Shown: piece after piece, positions 11,626 to 20,724 of the stretch
How positions within the stretch are numbered: the stretch's first letter is position 1
Layout of the letters: each line of letters begins with the position of its first letter
Assembly (NCBI RefSeq): GCF_030867095.1
Contig: NC_081824.1
Location: 391,482,829 to 391,546,828, forward strand
Direction of reading: 5' to 3'
DNA from: Alligator mississippiensis
Lineage: Eukaryota > Chordata > Crocodylia > Alligatoridae
Length of the DNA stretch: 64,000 bases
The notes under the pieces: model-generated
What the model saw: only the letters and a program-made list of their open reading frames with translations
The model's database searches: none
What the model was told of the DNA's origin: nothing
Translations under genes and position numbers: made by a program

Positions 11626-12563
11626 ATTACATTATAAAAATGAAACCCAATGGGATTAATATATGTTGAGACGCCACGGTCTGTATATACTTCACATTCT
11701 GAAATACTATCTTTTCTAAATTAGTACTTTAATGGATGACATATCCACAAATAGTTTGGGTTTTTTTTCATGATTTTAGTAGTAGTACTGACATTATACA
11801 ACTTAAAGAGATTTTCAAAGCCAAGAAAGAGGAAATATTTTCTTATTCAAATTTCAGTGGAAAAACCTGCATTCGTTTGTCATATAATTGTCCAGAGCTT
11901 TGTAGACAAATATAAACCATTCTCTCTGTTAATAGAAAACTGGAATTTTATTTTTTTATGCTACAAAATTGGACTTTATACTGAAGCCTATATATTACCA
12001 GCTCTAGATAAATTGACTTGTATAATATATACTCATTTTAGTAAAATTACCAAAAAATGATAACTAAGACGTTATGTTAGGAGGCAAATGTTCCAAAGTG
12101 TGGATGCTTATTGAACTTTTATGCCAAGGATTCAAATTAAAGCACTTGCAAGAGCATACTGTCTTTTAAGATTTGGAAGGTTTCCTGCTCCTGATAGATT
12201 GTCATCATCATCATCATCATAGTGTCTGGGAACTTCTATGGTCTAGGACCACAATGTGTAGACACCATAGGAAAGAACCAAAGAGAAGCCTTTGCCTGAA
12301 AGAGTGTACAAAAATGGTTATGGAAGTCTAGAACAGGAATTAGGTCAACTTCATATGCCTAAATCCAAACTTTAATCCAAAACCTCACTTGATCCTTCCT
12401 ATTTGACTTGTTCTTTGGGTGCCCACACTTCTGTTTCTGTGCATGCTTCGAACAGGCCTATTTTGAACTGTCTGGCATGTAGGTCCCTCCTAAACTTGAT
12501 TAGGATCTAGAAGCCAGGTGTTAGGAGTGCAGTAAGCATGCCCTGAGCATCCTTAACATACAC
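11626..12563. other. AT-rich intergenic sequence with CAT microsatellite
   Basis: The 96-codon frame at 11770-12060 is AT-rich, lacks any recognisable domain and is judged fortuitous. (CAT)6 lies at 12202-12220. Nothing else was recognised. Confidence 0.5.
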
Positions 12564-13134
12564 TGAGGGTGTGTCTACCTGAGACTCTTTACTGCAAACT
12601 AGCTTAGTTTACTTTGCAGGAAGCATGTGAACCTATACATGCACATGCTTACTGTGCAGTAAACCTCACTAATTGTGAGTAAATTTCCTACCTGCAAATG
12701 CAAACAGCAAATTTACTTGTGATTACTAACTGTGCAGTAGCACTTGTGTAGACACCTAACTGGGAACAAATCTGCTCCCAGTCACTTGGCCACCAGGGGG
12801 TGCTCCCTGCCCCCAGGAGCTACCTGCTGCTGGGGCAGGCTCCACCACCAGAGCTTGGGTGGGGACTATGTCCCCCTGACCCAGCAGCTGGGAGCTTCAA
12901 GCTCCACCACTCTGAGATTGTGAGAGGGCCTGGGAGATCCTTATCTCCTAACTTTCACTTCACCATTGTGATTGGGGGTGGGGGAGGGGCTGGGAGAACC
13001 TTATCTCCCAGCACTGGCTCCATGGTTGTGGGGCCAGTGCTGGGAGATCATAGATTCATAGATGCTAGGGTCAGAAGGGACCTCAATAGATCATCGAGTC
13101 CGACCCCCTGCATAGGCAGGAAAGAGTGCTGGGT

Positions 13135-14200
13135 CTACATGACCCCAGCTAGATGCCTATCTAACCTCCTCTTGAAGACCCCCAGGGTAGGGGAGAGCAC
13201 CACCTCCCTTGGAAGCCCATTCCAGACCTTGGCCACTCGAACTGTGAAGAAGTTCTTCCTAATGTCCAGTCTAAATCTGCTCTCTGCTAGCTTGTGGCCA
13301 TTATTTCTTGTAACGCCCGGGGGCGCCTTGGTGAATAAAGCCTCACCAATTCCCTTCTGTGCCTCCATGATGAACTTATAGGCAGCCACAAGATCGCCTC
13401 TCAACATTCTCTTGTGGTGGCTGAAGAGGTCCAGGTGCCCTAGTCTCTCTTCATAGGGCTTGGCCTGTAAGCCCTTAACTATACGAATGGCCCTTCTCTG
13501 GACCCTCTCCAGGTTCTCCACATCCCTCTTCAAGTGCGGCGCCCAAAATTGCATGCAGTATTCCAACTGAGGTCTGACCAGCGCCTGATAGAGGGGAAGT
13601 ATCACCTCCTTGGATCTGTTCGTCATCTGCTGATGCACAATAAAGTGCCGTTAGCTTTTCTGATGGCTTCATCACACTGCTGATTCATGTTCATCTTGGA
13701 GTCCACTAGGACTCCAAGATCCCTTTCCGCTTCCGTGCCACTAGGCAGGTAATTTCCTAGGCAGTAGGTATGCTGGACATTTTTCCTCCCTAGGTGCAGT
13801 ACCTTGCATTTCTCCTTGTTGAATTGCATTCTGTTGTTTTCTGCCCATTTGTCCAACTTGTCTAGGTCTGCTTGTAGTTGTTCCCTGCCCTCCGGCGTTC
13901 CACTTCTCCCCACAGTTTTGTGTCATCCACAAACTCAGACAGAGTACACTTCACTCCCTCGTCCAAGTCGCTGATGAAGACATTGAAGAGTATCGGTCCT
14001 AGGATTGAGCCCTGCGGGACCCCACTGCCCACACCCTTCCAGGTCGATGCCGACCCATCCACTACGACTCTCTGGGTGCGACCCTCTAGCCAATTCGCCA
14101 CCCACCGGACTGTGTAGTCATCCAAGTCACAGCCTCTTAACTTGTTCATCAGTATGGGGTGGGATACCGTATCGAAGGCCTTCCTGAAGTCTAAGTAAAT
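13135..14200 (-). pseudogene. CR1 ORF2, C-terminal half (host copy)
   Basis: On the minus strand this encodes the reverse transcriptase palm and the C-terminal domain, in three overlapping frames. 14149-13862 has '[20 protein letters not shown]', then '[10 protein letters not shown]' and '[12 protein letters not shown]'; the active-site box reads FVDD instead of FADD. A small indel near 13895 shifts the frame into 13913-13623 ('[20 protein letters not shown]'). Another indel near 13620-13640 shifts into 13638-13135, the conserved C-terminal region with 'LVRPQLEYCMQFWAPH' and 'NGLPREVVLSP'. It is dead by frameshifts and by the insertion at its 5' side. Confidence 0.9.
14196..14200. other. Target-site duplication of inserted CR1 (left copy)
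   Basis: TAAAT here is repeated at 18653-18657. Deleting one copy and everything between them restores the host CR1 reading ('AAGTCTAAG', TAAAT, 'GACGTCAAC'). This confirms both the insertion and its limits. Confidence 0.85.
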
Positions 14201-14558
14201 AGACCCTTCTTACCAACCAACTGACCGGAGGCGGCGGCGGCAGCAGCAACAACAGAGGAATCGGCAGCGGGGGCAGCAGCAGCTGATCCCCCGAAGGTAA
14301 GTGGGGCGGAAGGACCCGGCGCAGCTGAGCCGGATCCGGAGGGGAAGCCCCCCGGGTCCCATATAGCTGAGCCGGTAGGGAGCCGCGCTCCCGAGCCGCG
14401 CAGCGCGAACAGAGCGCGCAAACAGGCGCGCTCTGTAAGAGCACGCCGGCGTTTGCGCGGGCGTTCGCACCGAAGGGCGGGCCAGGAGGGCCAGGAGTGG
14501 GACTCCTGTAGGGGTAGGGCGTAGACACCGTGCAGGTCTACAAACTGCAGCTTGTAGA
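14201..14558 (+). promoter_or_regulatory. CR1 5' untranslated region / internal promoter
   Basis: CpG-rich leader of the full-length CR1. It has a GGC-repeat patch near 14229-14242, many CpGs at 14320-14480, and ends at the ORF1 ATG. Full-length LINEs are transcribed from an internal 5' promoter; the position and composition fit that role. Individual factor sites were not assigned. Confidence 0.6.
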
Positions 14559-15623
14559 ATGGTGTCGACGAGGAGTACTGCTAGGGCCTCTGCCCAGGGG
14601 GACAAGGCTACCCGGGGCAGGTCTGAGGCCTCCACCCAGACCGAGCCCATGGGGGAGCCGGTGTCCCCCTACCTCCTGGCCTGTGGGGTATCCCCAGCAG
14701 GGCCGGGGGGAGCAGAGATTGGGGGCCCCCACACCTGTCCAGCAGGTGCCTGTCTTAGGGCCCTGGAGGCGCAGGTGAGGGAGCTCCGGGAGGAGGTTAG
14801 CAGGCTGAGGGGGATCAGGGAGGCGGAGGATGAAATTGACAGTTATTTCCTTTCCCTGCAGGCCCAGGCACCAAAGGAAGAAGCACCCCGGGGAATACCC
14901 TCCACAGCAGAGTGGCAGACAGTCACAGCCAGGACCGGAGCGGCACGCAGAGAACCGGTACCAGCTTCTCCAGTCCGACTGGTGAACAGGTACGAGGCCC
15001 TGGCGACCCTACAGGAGATGGAAGGGGAGGAGGACACCCTTGGGCAAGAAGAAACACCACGTTCTTCACACCCCAAACAGATCAAGAGATCCACGATGAC
15101 CCAGAGGAAGAGGCGACGTGTGCTCGTCATAGGAGACTCCATCCTGAGAGGTACGGAAGGACCCATCTGTCGCCAGGACCCCTCGGCACGAGAGGTATGC
15201 TGCCTCCCTGGAGCAAAGATTCGGGATGTGACGGAGGTAATCCAGGCCAGGATCAAGCCCACCAATTATTACCCCATGGTCCTAGTCCATGTGGGTACTA
15301 ATGATGCGGCCAGGAGAACCCCCGATCACTTGATGGCGGACTACTGTGCTCTGGGCGGCGTGCTGAAGGAGTTCGGTGCCCAGGTGGTTTTCTCTTCCAT
15401 CCTACCAGTGACCGGACGAGGAAGACGGCAGGAGAACTGCATCAGAGAGACCAACTGGCGGCTTCGGCAGTGGTGTCTCGAGGCAGGCTTCGGCTTCCTG
15501 GACCATGACCCGCGCATTACGACGAGGGACATGCTCAGCTGGGATGGGCTTCACCTGTCCCCCAAAGGTAAGCGTGTGTTTTCTTCTAGGTTGGCGGATC
15601 TCCTCCGGCGGGCTTTAAACTAG
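14559..15623 (+). CDS. CR1 ORF1 protein: coiled coil plus SGNH-type esterase domain
   Basis: The 354-residue frame is intact from ATG (14559) to TAG (15621-15623). Residues about 66-101 are a charged heptad-like helix ('LEAQVRELREEVSRLRG') fit for self-association. From about 185 comes an SGNH/GDSL hydrolase fold. GDSIL starts at 192, giving nucleophile Ser194. GTND carries Asn248. 'WDGLHLS' supplies Asp329 and His332. All four catalytic blocks are present. CR1-clade ORF1 proteins with this esterase are thought to bind RNA or lipid and aid retrotransposition; the exact role is not shown by sequence. ORF2 follows at once. It is the only complete protein-coding frame in the window that I trust. 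Confidence 0.93.
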   Translation: MVSTRSTARASAQGDKATRGRSEASTQTEPMGEPVSPYLLACGVSPAGPGGAEIGGPHTCPAGACLRALEAQVRELREEVSRLRGIREAEDEIDSYFLSLQAQAPKEEAPRGIPSTAEWQTVTARTGAARREPVPASPVRLVNRYEALATLQEMEGEEDTLGQEETPRSSHPKQIKRSTMTQRKRRRVLVIGDSILRGTEGPICRQDPSAREVCCLPGAKIRDVTEVIQARIKPTNYYPMVLVHVGTNDAARRTPDHLMADYCALGGVLKEFGAQVVFSSILPVTGRGRRQENCIRETNWRLRQWCLEAGFGFLDHDPRITTRDMLSWDGLHLSPKGKRVFSSRLADLLRRALN

Positions 15624-15679
15624 GCTCGTCGGGGGGAGGGGAGTACGAGGGCAGGGGAAGCTGTGGACCACCAAACCAT

Positions 15680-18568
15680 GTGGCACCCACAAGGACAGCC
15701 CAGCCTGAAGAAGGAGAACATTGGGAACCTGAAAGCCATGGGGAGGCCAGCACAACAGAACAGGTAAGGAACAAGAAGGTAAGAAACAATGGGCCCCATG
15801 GGACTGGGAGCAGGGGGGCAGCAAAGGCGCCAGTCGCAGGGCTCAAGTGCCTATATACTAATGCTAGGAGCATGGGGAACAAGCAGGATGAACTAGCACT
15901 CCTGCTTGCACTAAACACCTATGACTTAGTGGGGCTAACAGAGACCTGGTGGGATTCATCCCATGACTGGGCAGTACATATTGAGGGCTATAGATTGTAC
16001 AGAAAGGACAGGTCGGGGAAGAAAGGGGGGGGGGTTGCACTTTATGTCAGTGAGCAATATACATCAACCCTCATCAAGACAGAATCCGAGGCTGAGGAAG
16101 TAGAAGGATTGTGGGTTAGGCTACATGGGGGGCAAGGAGAAAGGGATTTGGTGGTAGGGGTCTGTTACAGACCCCCACACCAAGGGGAAGAAATAGATGC
16201 GGGGCTCCTGAGGCAACTCTCGGAGACCATAAAAGCTAAAGAGGCGGTAGTCATGGGGGACCTAAACTACCCGGACATCTGCTGGGAGACGCAGACAGCA
16301 AGGTCCCATCGCTCACGCAGGTTTCTAACTTGTGTACAGGACCTCCACCTGACACAGGAGGTGTATGATCCCACTAGGGGGAATGCCATACTGGATCTGG
16401 TATTGGCAACGGGAGATGACATGATAGGGGACCTCCAAATCGGTAGCTATCTGGGAGACAGTGATCACCTTATGATAGAATTCAACATAAGACGGTGAGT
16501 GGGTAAGGTAACTAGTAGGGTAAAAGTGCTAGACTTTAGGAAAGCTGATCTCATTGCACTCAGGCGATTAGTCAAGGAAGCACTGCAGAGTAGGAGTTTT
16601 GATGGGATGGGTGCCCAAGAAGGGTGGCTGTGCCTAAAGGAAACGATCCTTTGGGCACAAAGCAAGACGATCCCCAAGCGAGGCAAAAGAGGGAAAGGGG
16701 ACAGGAGGCTTCCATGGCTGACCAGAGAAATCCAGGGCAGCCTAAGGGCCAAAAGGGGAGCACATAAAAAGTGGAAACAGGGTGAGATCACTAAAGATGA
16801 ATATACCTCCTCTGCTCGTGCTTGTAGGGAGGCAGTTAGGCGGGCCAAAGCTACCATGGAGCTGAGGATGGCAACCCAAGTAAAGGACAACAAGAAATTG
16901 TTTTTTAGATACATAGGGAGTAAAAGGAAGGCCCAGGGAGGAATAGGACCCCTGCTAAATGGGCAGAAGCAATTGGTGACAGATAGAGGGGACAAGGCTG
17001 AACTCCTCAACGAGTTCTTTGCCTCAGTGTTCCTAAGCGAGGGGCACGACAAGTCTCTCACTGGGGTTGTAGAGAGGCAGCAGCAAGGCACCAGACTTCC
17101 ATGCATAGATCCTGAGGTGGTGCAGAGTCATTTGGAAGAACTGGATGCCTTTAAGTCGGCAGGCCCGGATGGGCTCCATCCGAGGGTGCTGAAGGCACTG
17201 GCCGACGTCATTGCAGAGCCACTGGCGGGAATATTCGAATGCTCGTGGCGCACGGGCCAAGTCCTGGAGGACTGGAAAAGGGCTAACATGGTCCCCATTT
17301 TCAAAAAGGGGAGGAAGGAGGACCCGGGCAACTATAGGCCGGTCAGTCTCACCTCCATCCTTGGTAAAGTATTTGAAAAAATTATCAAGGCTCACATTTG
17401 TGAGAGCCCGGCAGGACAAATTATGCTGAGGGGAAACCAGCATGGGTTTGTGGCGGGCAGATCGTGCAACCTAGTCTCTTTCTATGACCAGGTTACGAAA
17501 CGCCTGGACACAGGAGGAGGGGTGGATGTCGTATACCTGGACTTCAGGAAGGCCTTCGATACGGTATCCCACCCCATACTGGTGAACAAATTAAGAGGCT
17601 GTGATGTGGATGACTGCACAGTCCGGTGGGTGGCGAATTGGCTAAAGGGTCGCACCCAAAGAGTCGTGGTAGATGGGGTCCCGCAGGGTTCGGTCCTTGG
17701 ACCGATACTCTTTAATGTCTTCATCAGCGACTTGGACGTGGGAGTGAAATGTACTCTGTCCAAGTTTGCAGATGACACAAAGCTATGGGGAGAAGTGGAC
17801 ACGCCAGAGGGCAGGGAACAGCTGCAGGCAGACCTGGATAGGCTGGACAAGTGGGCAGAAAACAACAGGATGCAGTTCAACAAGGAGAAATGCAAAGTGC
17901 TGCACCTAGGGAGGAAAAATGTCCAGCACACCTACAGCCTAGGGAATGACCTGCTGGGTGGCACGGAGGTGGAAAGGGATCTTGGAGTCCTAGTGGACTC
18001 CAAGTTGAACATGAGCCGGCAGTGTGACGAAGCCATCAGAAAAGCCAATGGCACTTTATCGTGCATCAGCAGATGCATGACAAATAGGTCCAGGGAGGTG
18101 ATACTTCCCCTCTATAGGGCGTTGGTCAGACCGCAGTTGGAGTACTGCGTGCAATTCTGGGCGCCACACTTCAAGAAGGATGCGGATAACCTGGAGAGGG
18201 TACAGCGAAGGGCAACTCGTATGGTCAAGGGCCTGCAGACCAAGCCCTACGAGGAGAGACTAGAGAAACTGGACCTTTTCAGCCTCTGCAAGAGAAGGTT
18301 GAGAGGCGACCTTGTGGCTGCCTATAAGTTCATCACGGGGGCACAGAAGGGAATTGGTGAGGATTTATTCACCAAGGCGCCCCCGGGGGTTACAAGAAAC
18401 AATGGCCACAAGCTAGCAGAGAGCAGATTTAGACTGGACATTAGGAAGAACTTCTTCACAGTTCGAGTGGCCAAGGTCTGGAACGGGCTCCCAAGGGAGG
18501 TGGTGCTCTCCCCTACCCTGGGGGTCTTCAAGAGGAGGTTAGATGAGTATCTAGCTGGGATCATCTAG
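15680..18568 (+). pseudogene. CR1 ORF2: APE endonuclease plus reverse transcriptase, one in-frame stop
   Basis: One frame runs to TAG at 18566-18568, broken only by TGA at 16496-16498. The first part is the APE-type endonuclease: 'LYTNARS' (metal-binding Asn), 'LTETWW' (Glu), 'MGDLNYPDI' (Asp/Asn) and 'GDSDHLM' (Asp-His), all intact. The second part is the linker, then reverse transcriptase ('NYRPVSLTSI', '[12 protein letters not shown]', 'VPQGSVLGP', 'FADDTKLW' with both catalytic Asp), then the CR1 C-terminal domain to 'RRLDEYLAG'. The frame is open upstream into ORF1, and the first in-frame ATG (15872) lies inside the endonuclease, so the natural start is unclear; reinitiation or frameshifting from ORF1 is possible. 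About 11 residues are missing near 17673 relative to sister copies, and two near 17468. Confidence 0.93.
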
Positions 18569-18652
18569 ACCCAGCACTCTTTCCTGCTTATGCAGGGGGA
18601 CGGACTTGATGATCTATTGAGGTCCCTTCCGACCCTAACATCTATGAATCTA
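18569..18652 (+). other. CR1 3' untranslated region and tail
   Basis: After the ORF2 stop comes the conserved CR1 3' segment ('CCAGCACTCTTTCCTGC', then 'GAGGTCCCTTCCGACCC') and the terminal 'ATCTATGAATCTATA'. This conserved tail is the region CR1 reverse transcriptase recognises in cis. The copy has two short tail repeats and no poly(A), as usual for CR1. Confidence 0.85.
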
Positions 18653-18657
18653 TAAAT
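18653..18657. other. Target-site duplication of inserted CR1 (right copy)
   Basis: TAAAT, the partner of 14196-14200. Immediately after it the older minus-strand CR1 resumes at 'GACGTCAACCC'. Confidence 0.85.
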
Positions 18658-19832
18658 GACGTCAACCCTTACTCCTGCATCCAGGCGTTTTGTAACCTGG
18701 TCATAAAAAGAAACTAGATTAGTCAGGCATGATCTACCTGCTATGAACCCATGCTGCCTTCTCCTCAGCATAATTCTTCCTGCCGGGCTCTCGCAAATGT
18801 GAGCCTTGATAATTTTTTCAAAGACTTTGCCAAGGATGGAGGTGAGACTGACTGGCCTATAGTTGCCCGGGTCCTCCTTCCTCCCCTTCTTGAAAATGGG
18901 GACCACATTGGCCCTTTTCCAGTCCTCCAGGACCTGGCCCGTGCGCCACGAGTGCTCAAATATTCCCGCCAGTGGCTGCGCAATGACGTCAGCCAGTGCC
19001 TTCAGTACCCTCTGATGGAGCTCATTCAGGCCTGCCGACTTAAACGCATCCAGTTCCTCCAAGTGACTCTGCACCATCTCAGGGTCTATGCATGGTAGTC
19101 TGGCACCTTGCTGCTGCCTCTCTACAATCCCGGTGAGAGACTTGTCTTGCCCCTCACTTAGGAACACTGAGGCAAAAAACTCATGGAGGAGTTCAGCCTT
19201 GTCTCCCCTGTCCATCACCAATTGCTTCTGCCCATTTAGTAGGGGTCCTATTCCTCCCTGGGCCTTCCTTTTACTCCCTATATATCTAAAAAACAATTTC
19301 TTGTTATCCTTAGCTTGGGATGCCATCCTCAGCTCCATGGTAGCTTTGGCCTGTCTAACTGCCTCCCTACAAGCGTGAGCAGAGGAGGTATACTCCTCTT
19401 TGGTAATCTCTCCCCATTTCCACTTTTTATATACTCCCCTTTTAGCCCGTAGGCTGCTCTGGACTTCTCTGGTTAGCCAGGGAAGCTTTCTGGTGCCTTT
19501 CCCTCTTTTTCCTAGCATCAGGATCGTCTCCCTCTGTGCCCAAAGGATCATTTCCTTAAGGCACAGCCACCCTTCCTAGGCTCCCATCTCTCCAAACTCC
19601 TACTCTGCAGTGCGTCCTTGACTAATCGCCTGAGTTCATTGAAATCAGCTTTTCTAAAGTCTAGCACTTTCACCCTACTAGTTACCTTACCCACTCAACG
19701 TCTTATGATGAATTCTATTATTTGGTGATCACTGTCCCCCAGGTGATCACCGATCTGTAGGTCCCCTACCATGTCATCCCCCGTTGCAATACCAGGTCCA
19801 GTAAGGCATTCCCCCTAGTGGGACCATGTACC
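18653..19832 (-). pseudogene. CR1 ORF2, endonuclease-to-RT linker part (host copy)
   Basis: Reading right to left, 19830-19700 is the end of the endonuclease, ending at a TGA at 19695-19697 just before 'VGKVTS'. The frame from 19551 down to the junction encodes the linker and the start of the reverse transcriptase ('KKLFFRYIGSKRKAQ', 'LEDWKRANVVPIFKKG', 'RRRQHGFIAGRSCLTNL'). It stops abruptly at 'VDVIY', where the younger plus-strand CR1 begins. The continuation is at 14200. The TGA occupies the same codon as the stop in the younger copy. Confidence 0.9.
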
Positions 19833-20724
19833 CTTATCTCCCAGTGCCAGCTCCGCAGTTGTGGGGCTGATGTTGGAAGATAAGGATCTCCCAGCACTAG
19901 CACCATGACCGCAGAGCTGGTGCTGGGAGCTCCCTACTGGCGGGGGCTGGTGAGCCTGTTACCCACCCAGCTCTGTGATCACAGAGCTGACCAGGGAACA
20001 GGCCCTTCAGCCCCTGCCCCATGATCATAGAGTGGGGGCTGGGAATTGTCTGTCAGGGGAGGTCCCAGCTCCTCACCCCAATTGGGTGATCAAGGTAAAG
20101 GGCTTGGAAAGAGCTGCAGCGGTGGGGCAGGTCGCAGCCCCCTGTCCCAGCCCACTAGTTGGGCAGCTATCAGAGACACACCCTCGCCCAGCTGCCTCAC
20201 TAGTGGATCAAGACAGGGGGCTGGGGCCTGCCCCTCCCCTGCAGCTCTTCCCAAGTTCCTTTCCCTGATTGGGGAGCTGGGAGCTTCCTGCTGCAGGGGC
20301 AGGGGGACATTGTCCCCACCACAGCAGCAGGAATTCCCCCAGGGGCAGGGACCAATGTCCCAGCCCTGACCAGGAGACAGCTGTCTGCTGGCCTGGTGCA
20401 CACAGCCAGTCCCTGGGCTAGCACACAGGGGCTGGTGGAGGCAGGTACCCATTGCAGGGTCCCAGGAAGTGACAGCAGTTTGCAGCCATTACCAGCAAAT
20501 CTGCTCCCACTTCCCTACACGTGTTGTAGATGCTTGCCTGGGACCATTTACTCACAAGTAGTTTACTCATGAATAAACTGCTCCCAGATGTAATACATGT
20601 GTAGACACACCCTGACAGAATCAAGCCAGTCACAAAATGCAACTGTAGCTACTTTATTTCTTAAACCAGGGTGGAAGAGGAGTCTTATTACATAGCATTA
20701 TGTAGTAACTTAGTGGTAAGTGCA

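Larger units (their letters stand above)
14201..18652 (+). mobile_element. Near full-length CR1 LINE
   Basis: This 4452-bp plus-strand element has a GC-rich 5' region, ORF1, ORF2 and a short 3' untranslated region ending in 'CATCTATGAATCTATA'. It sits inside the older minus-strand CR1, with TAAAT duplicated on both sides. Full-length CR1 copies are rare, because target-primed reverse transcription usually aborts early. Defects seen are one in-frame stop in ORF2, an in-frame loss of about 33 bp just before 'VPQGS', and a 6-bp loss in 'SCLTNLVSF'. It is therefore probably not autonomous now, but it is the best-preserved element in the window. Confidence 0.95.
13049..19832 (-). mobile_element. 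5'-truncated CR1 LINE, interrupted by a younger CR1
   Basis: Two minus-strand pieces, 13049-14200 and 18653-19832, are consecutive parts of one CR1. The first starts with the reversed tail 'TCATAGATTCATAGATGC' and covers the ORF2 C-terminus up to the codons for 'YLDFRKAF'. The second resumes at the codons just upstream ('RLDAGVRVDV') and runs back into the endonuclease region, ending near 'GGGACCATGTACC'. Joined, they make about 2.33 kb. The interruption at 14201-18652 is a separate CR1 on the other strand. Confidence 0.93.
12564..20612. mobile_element. hAT-like element split by nested CR1 insertions
   Basis: The left end has 'AGGGTGTGTCTAC' (from about 12565) and the right end its complement 'GTAGACACACCCT' (about 20600-20612). 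Removing the CR1 block at 13049-19832 leaves about 1.26 kb. The interior is GC-rich and built of repeated units such as 'TTATCTCCCAGCACTGGC', which occur on both sides of the CR1 block (12992, 19834, 19890) and alternate in orientation. 'TTACTGTGCAGTAA' at 12649-12662 links it to the miniature elements elsewhere. No transposase is present. An exact 8-bp target duplication was not seen, so the outer limits are moderately certain. Confidence 0.55.

Noticed and set aside
11770..12060. 96-codon frame
   Set aside because: AT-rich, no domain and no flanking gene structure.
13475..14187. Plus-strand frames opposite the host CR1
   Set aside because: Antisense shadows of the CR1 ORF2 coding sequence.
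14201..14558. CpG-rich block as the promoter of a host gene
   Set aside because: It lies exactly at the 5' end of the inserted CR1 and leads into ORF1.
16499..18568. The 689-codon frame as a host gene
   Set aside because: It is the reverse transcriptase half of CR1 ORF2, in the same frame as the endonuclease half and separated only by a TGA.
12564..20612. An 8-bp target duplication for the outer hAT-like element
   Set aside because: The bases outside the two termini (ATACACTG and GACAGAAT) do not match, so no duplication is claimed.
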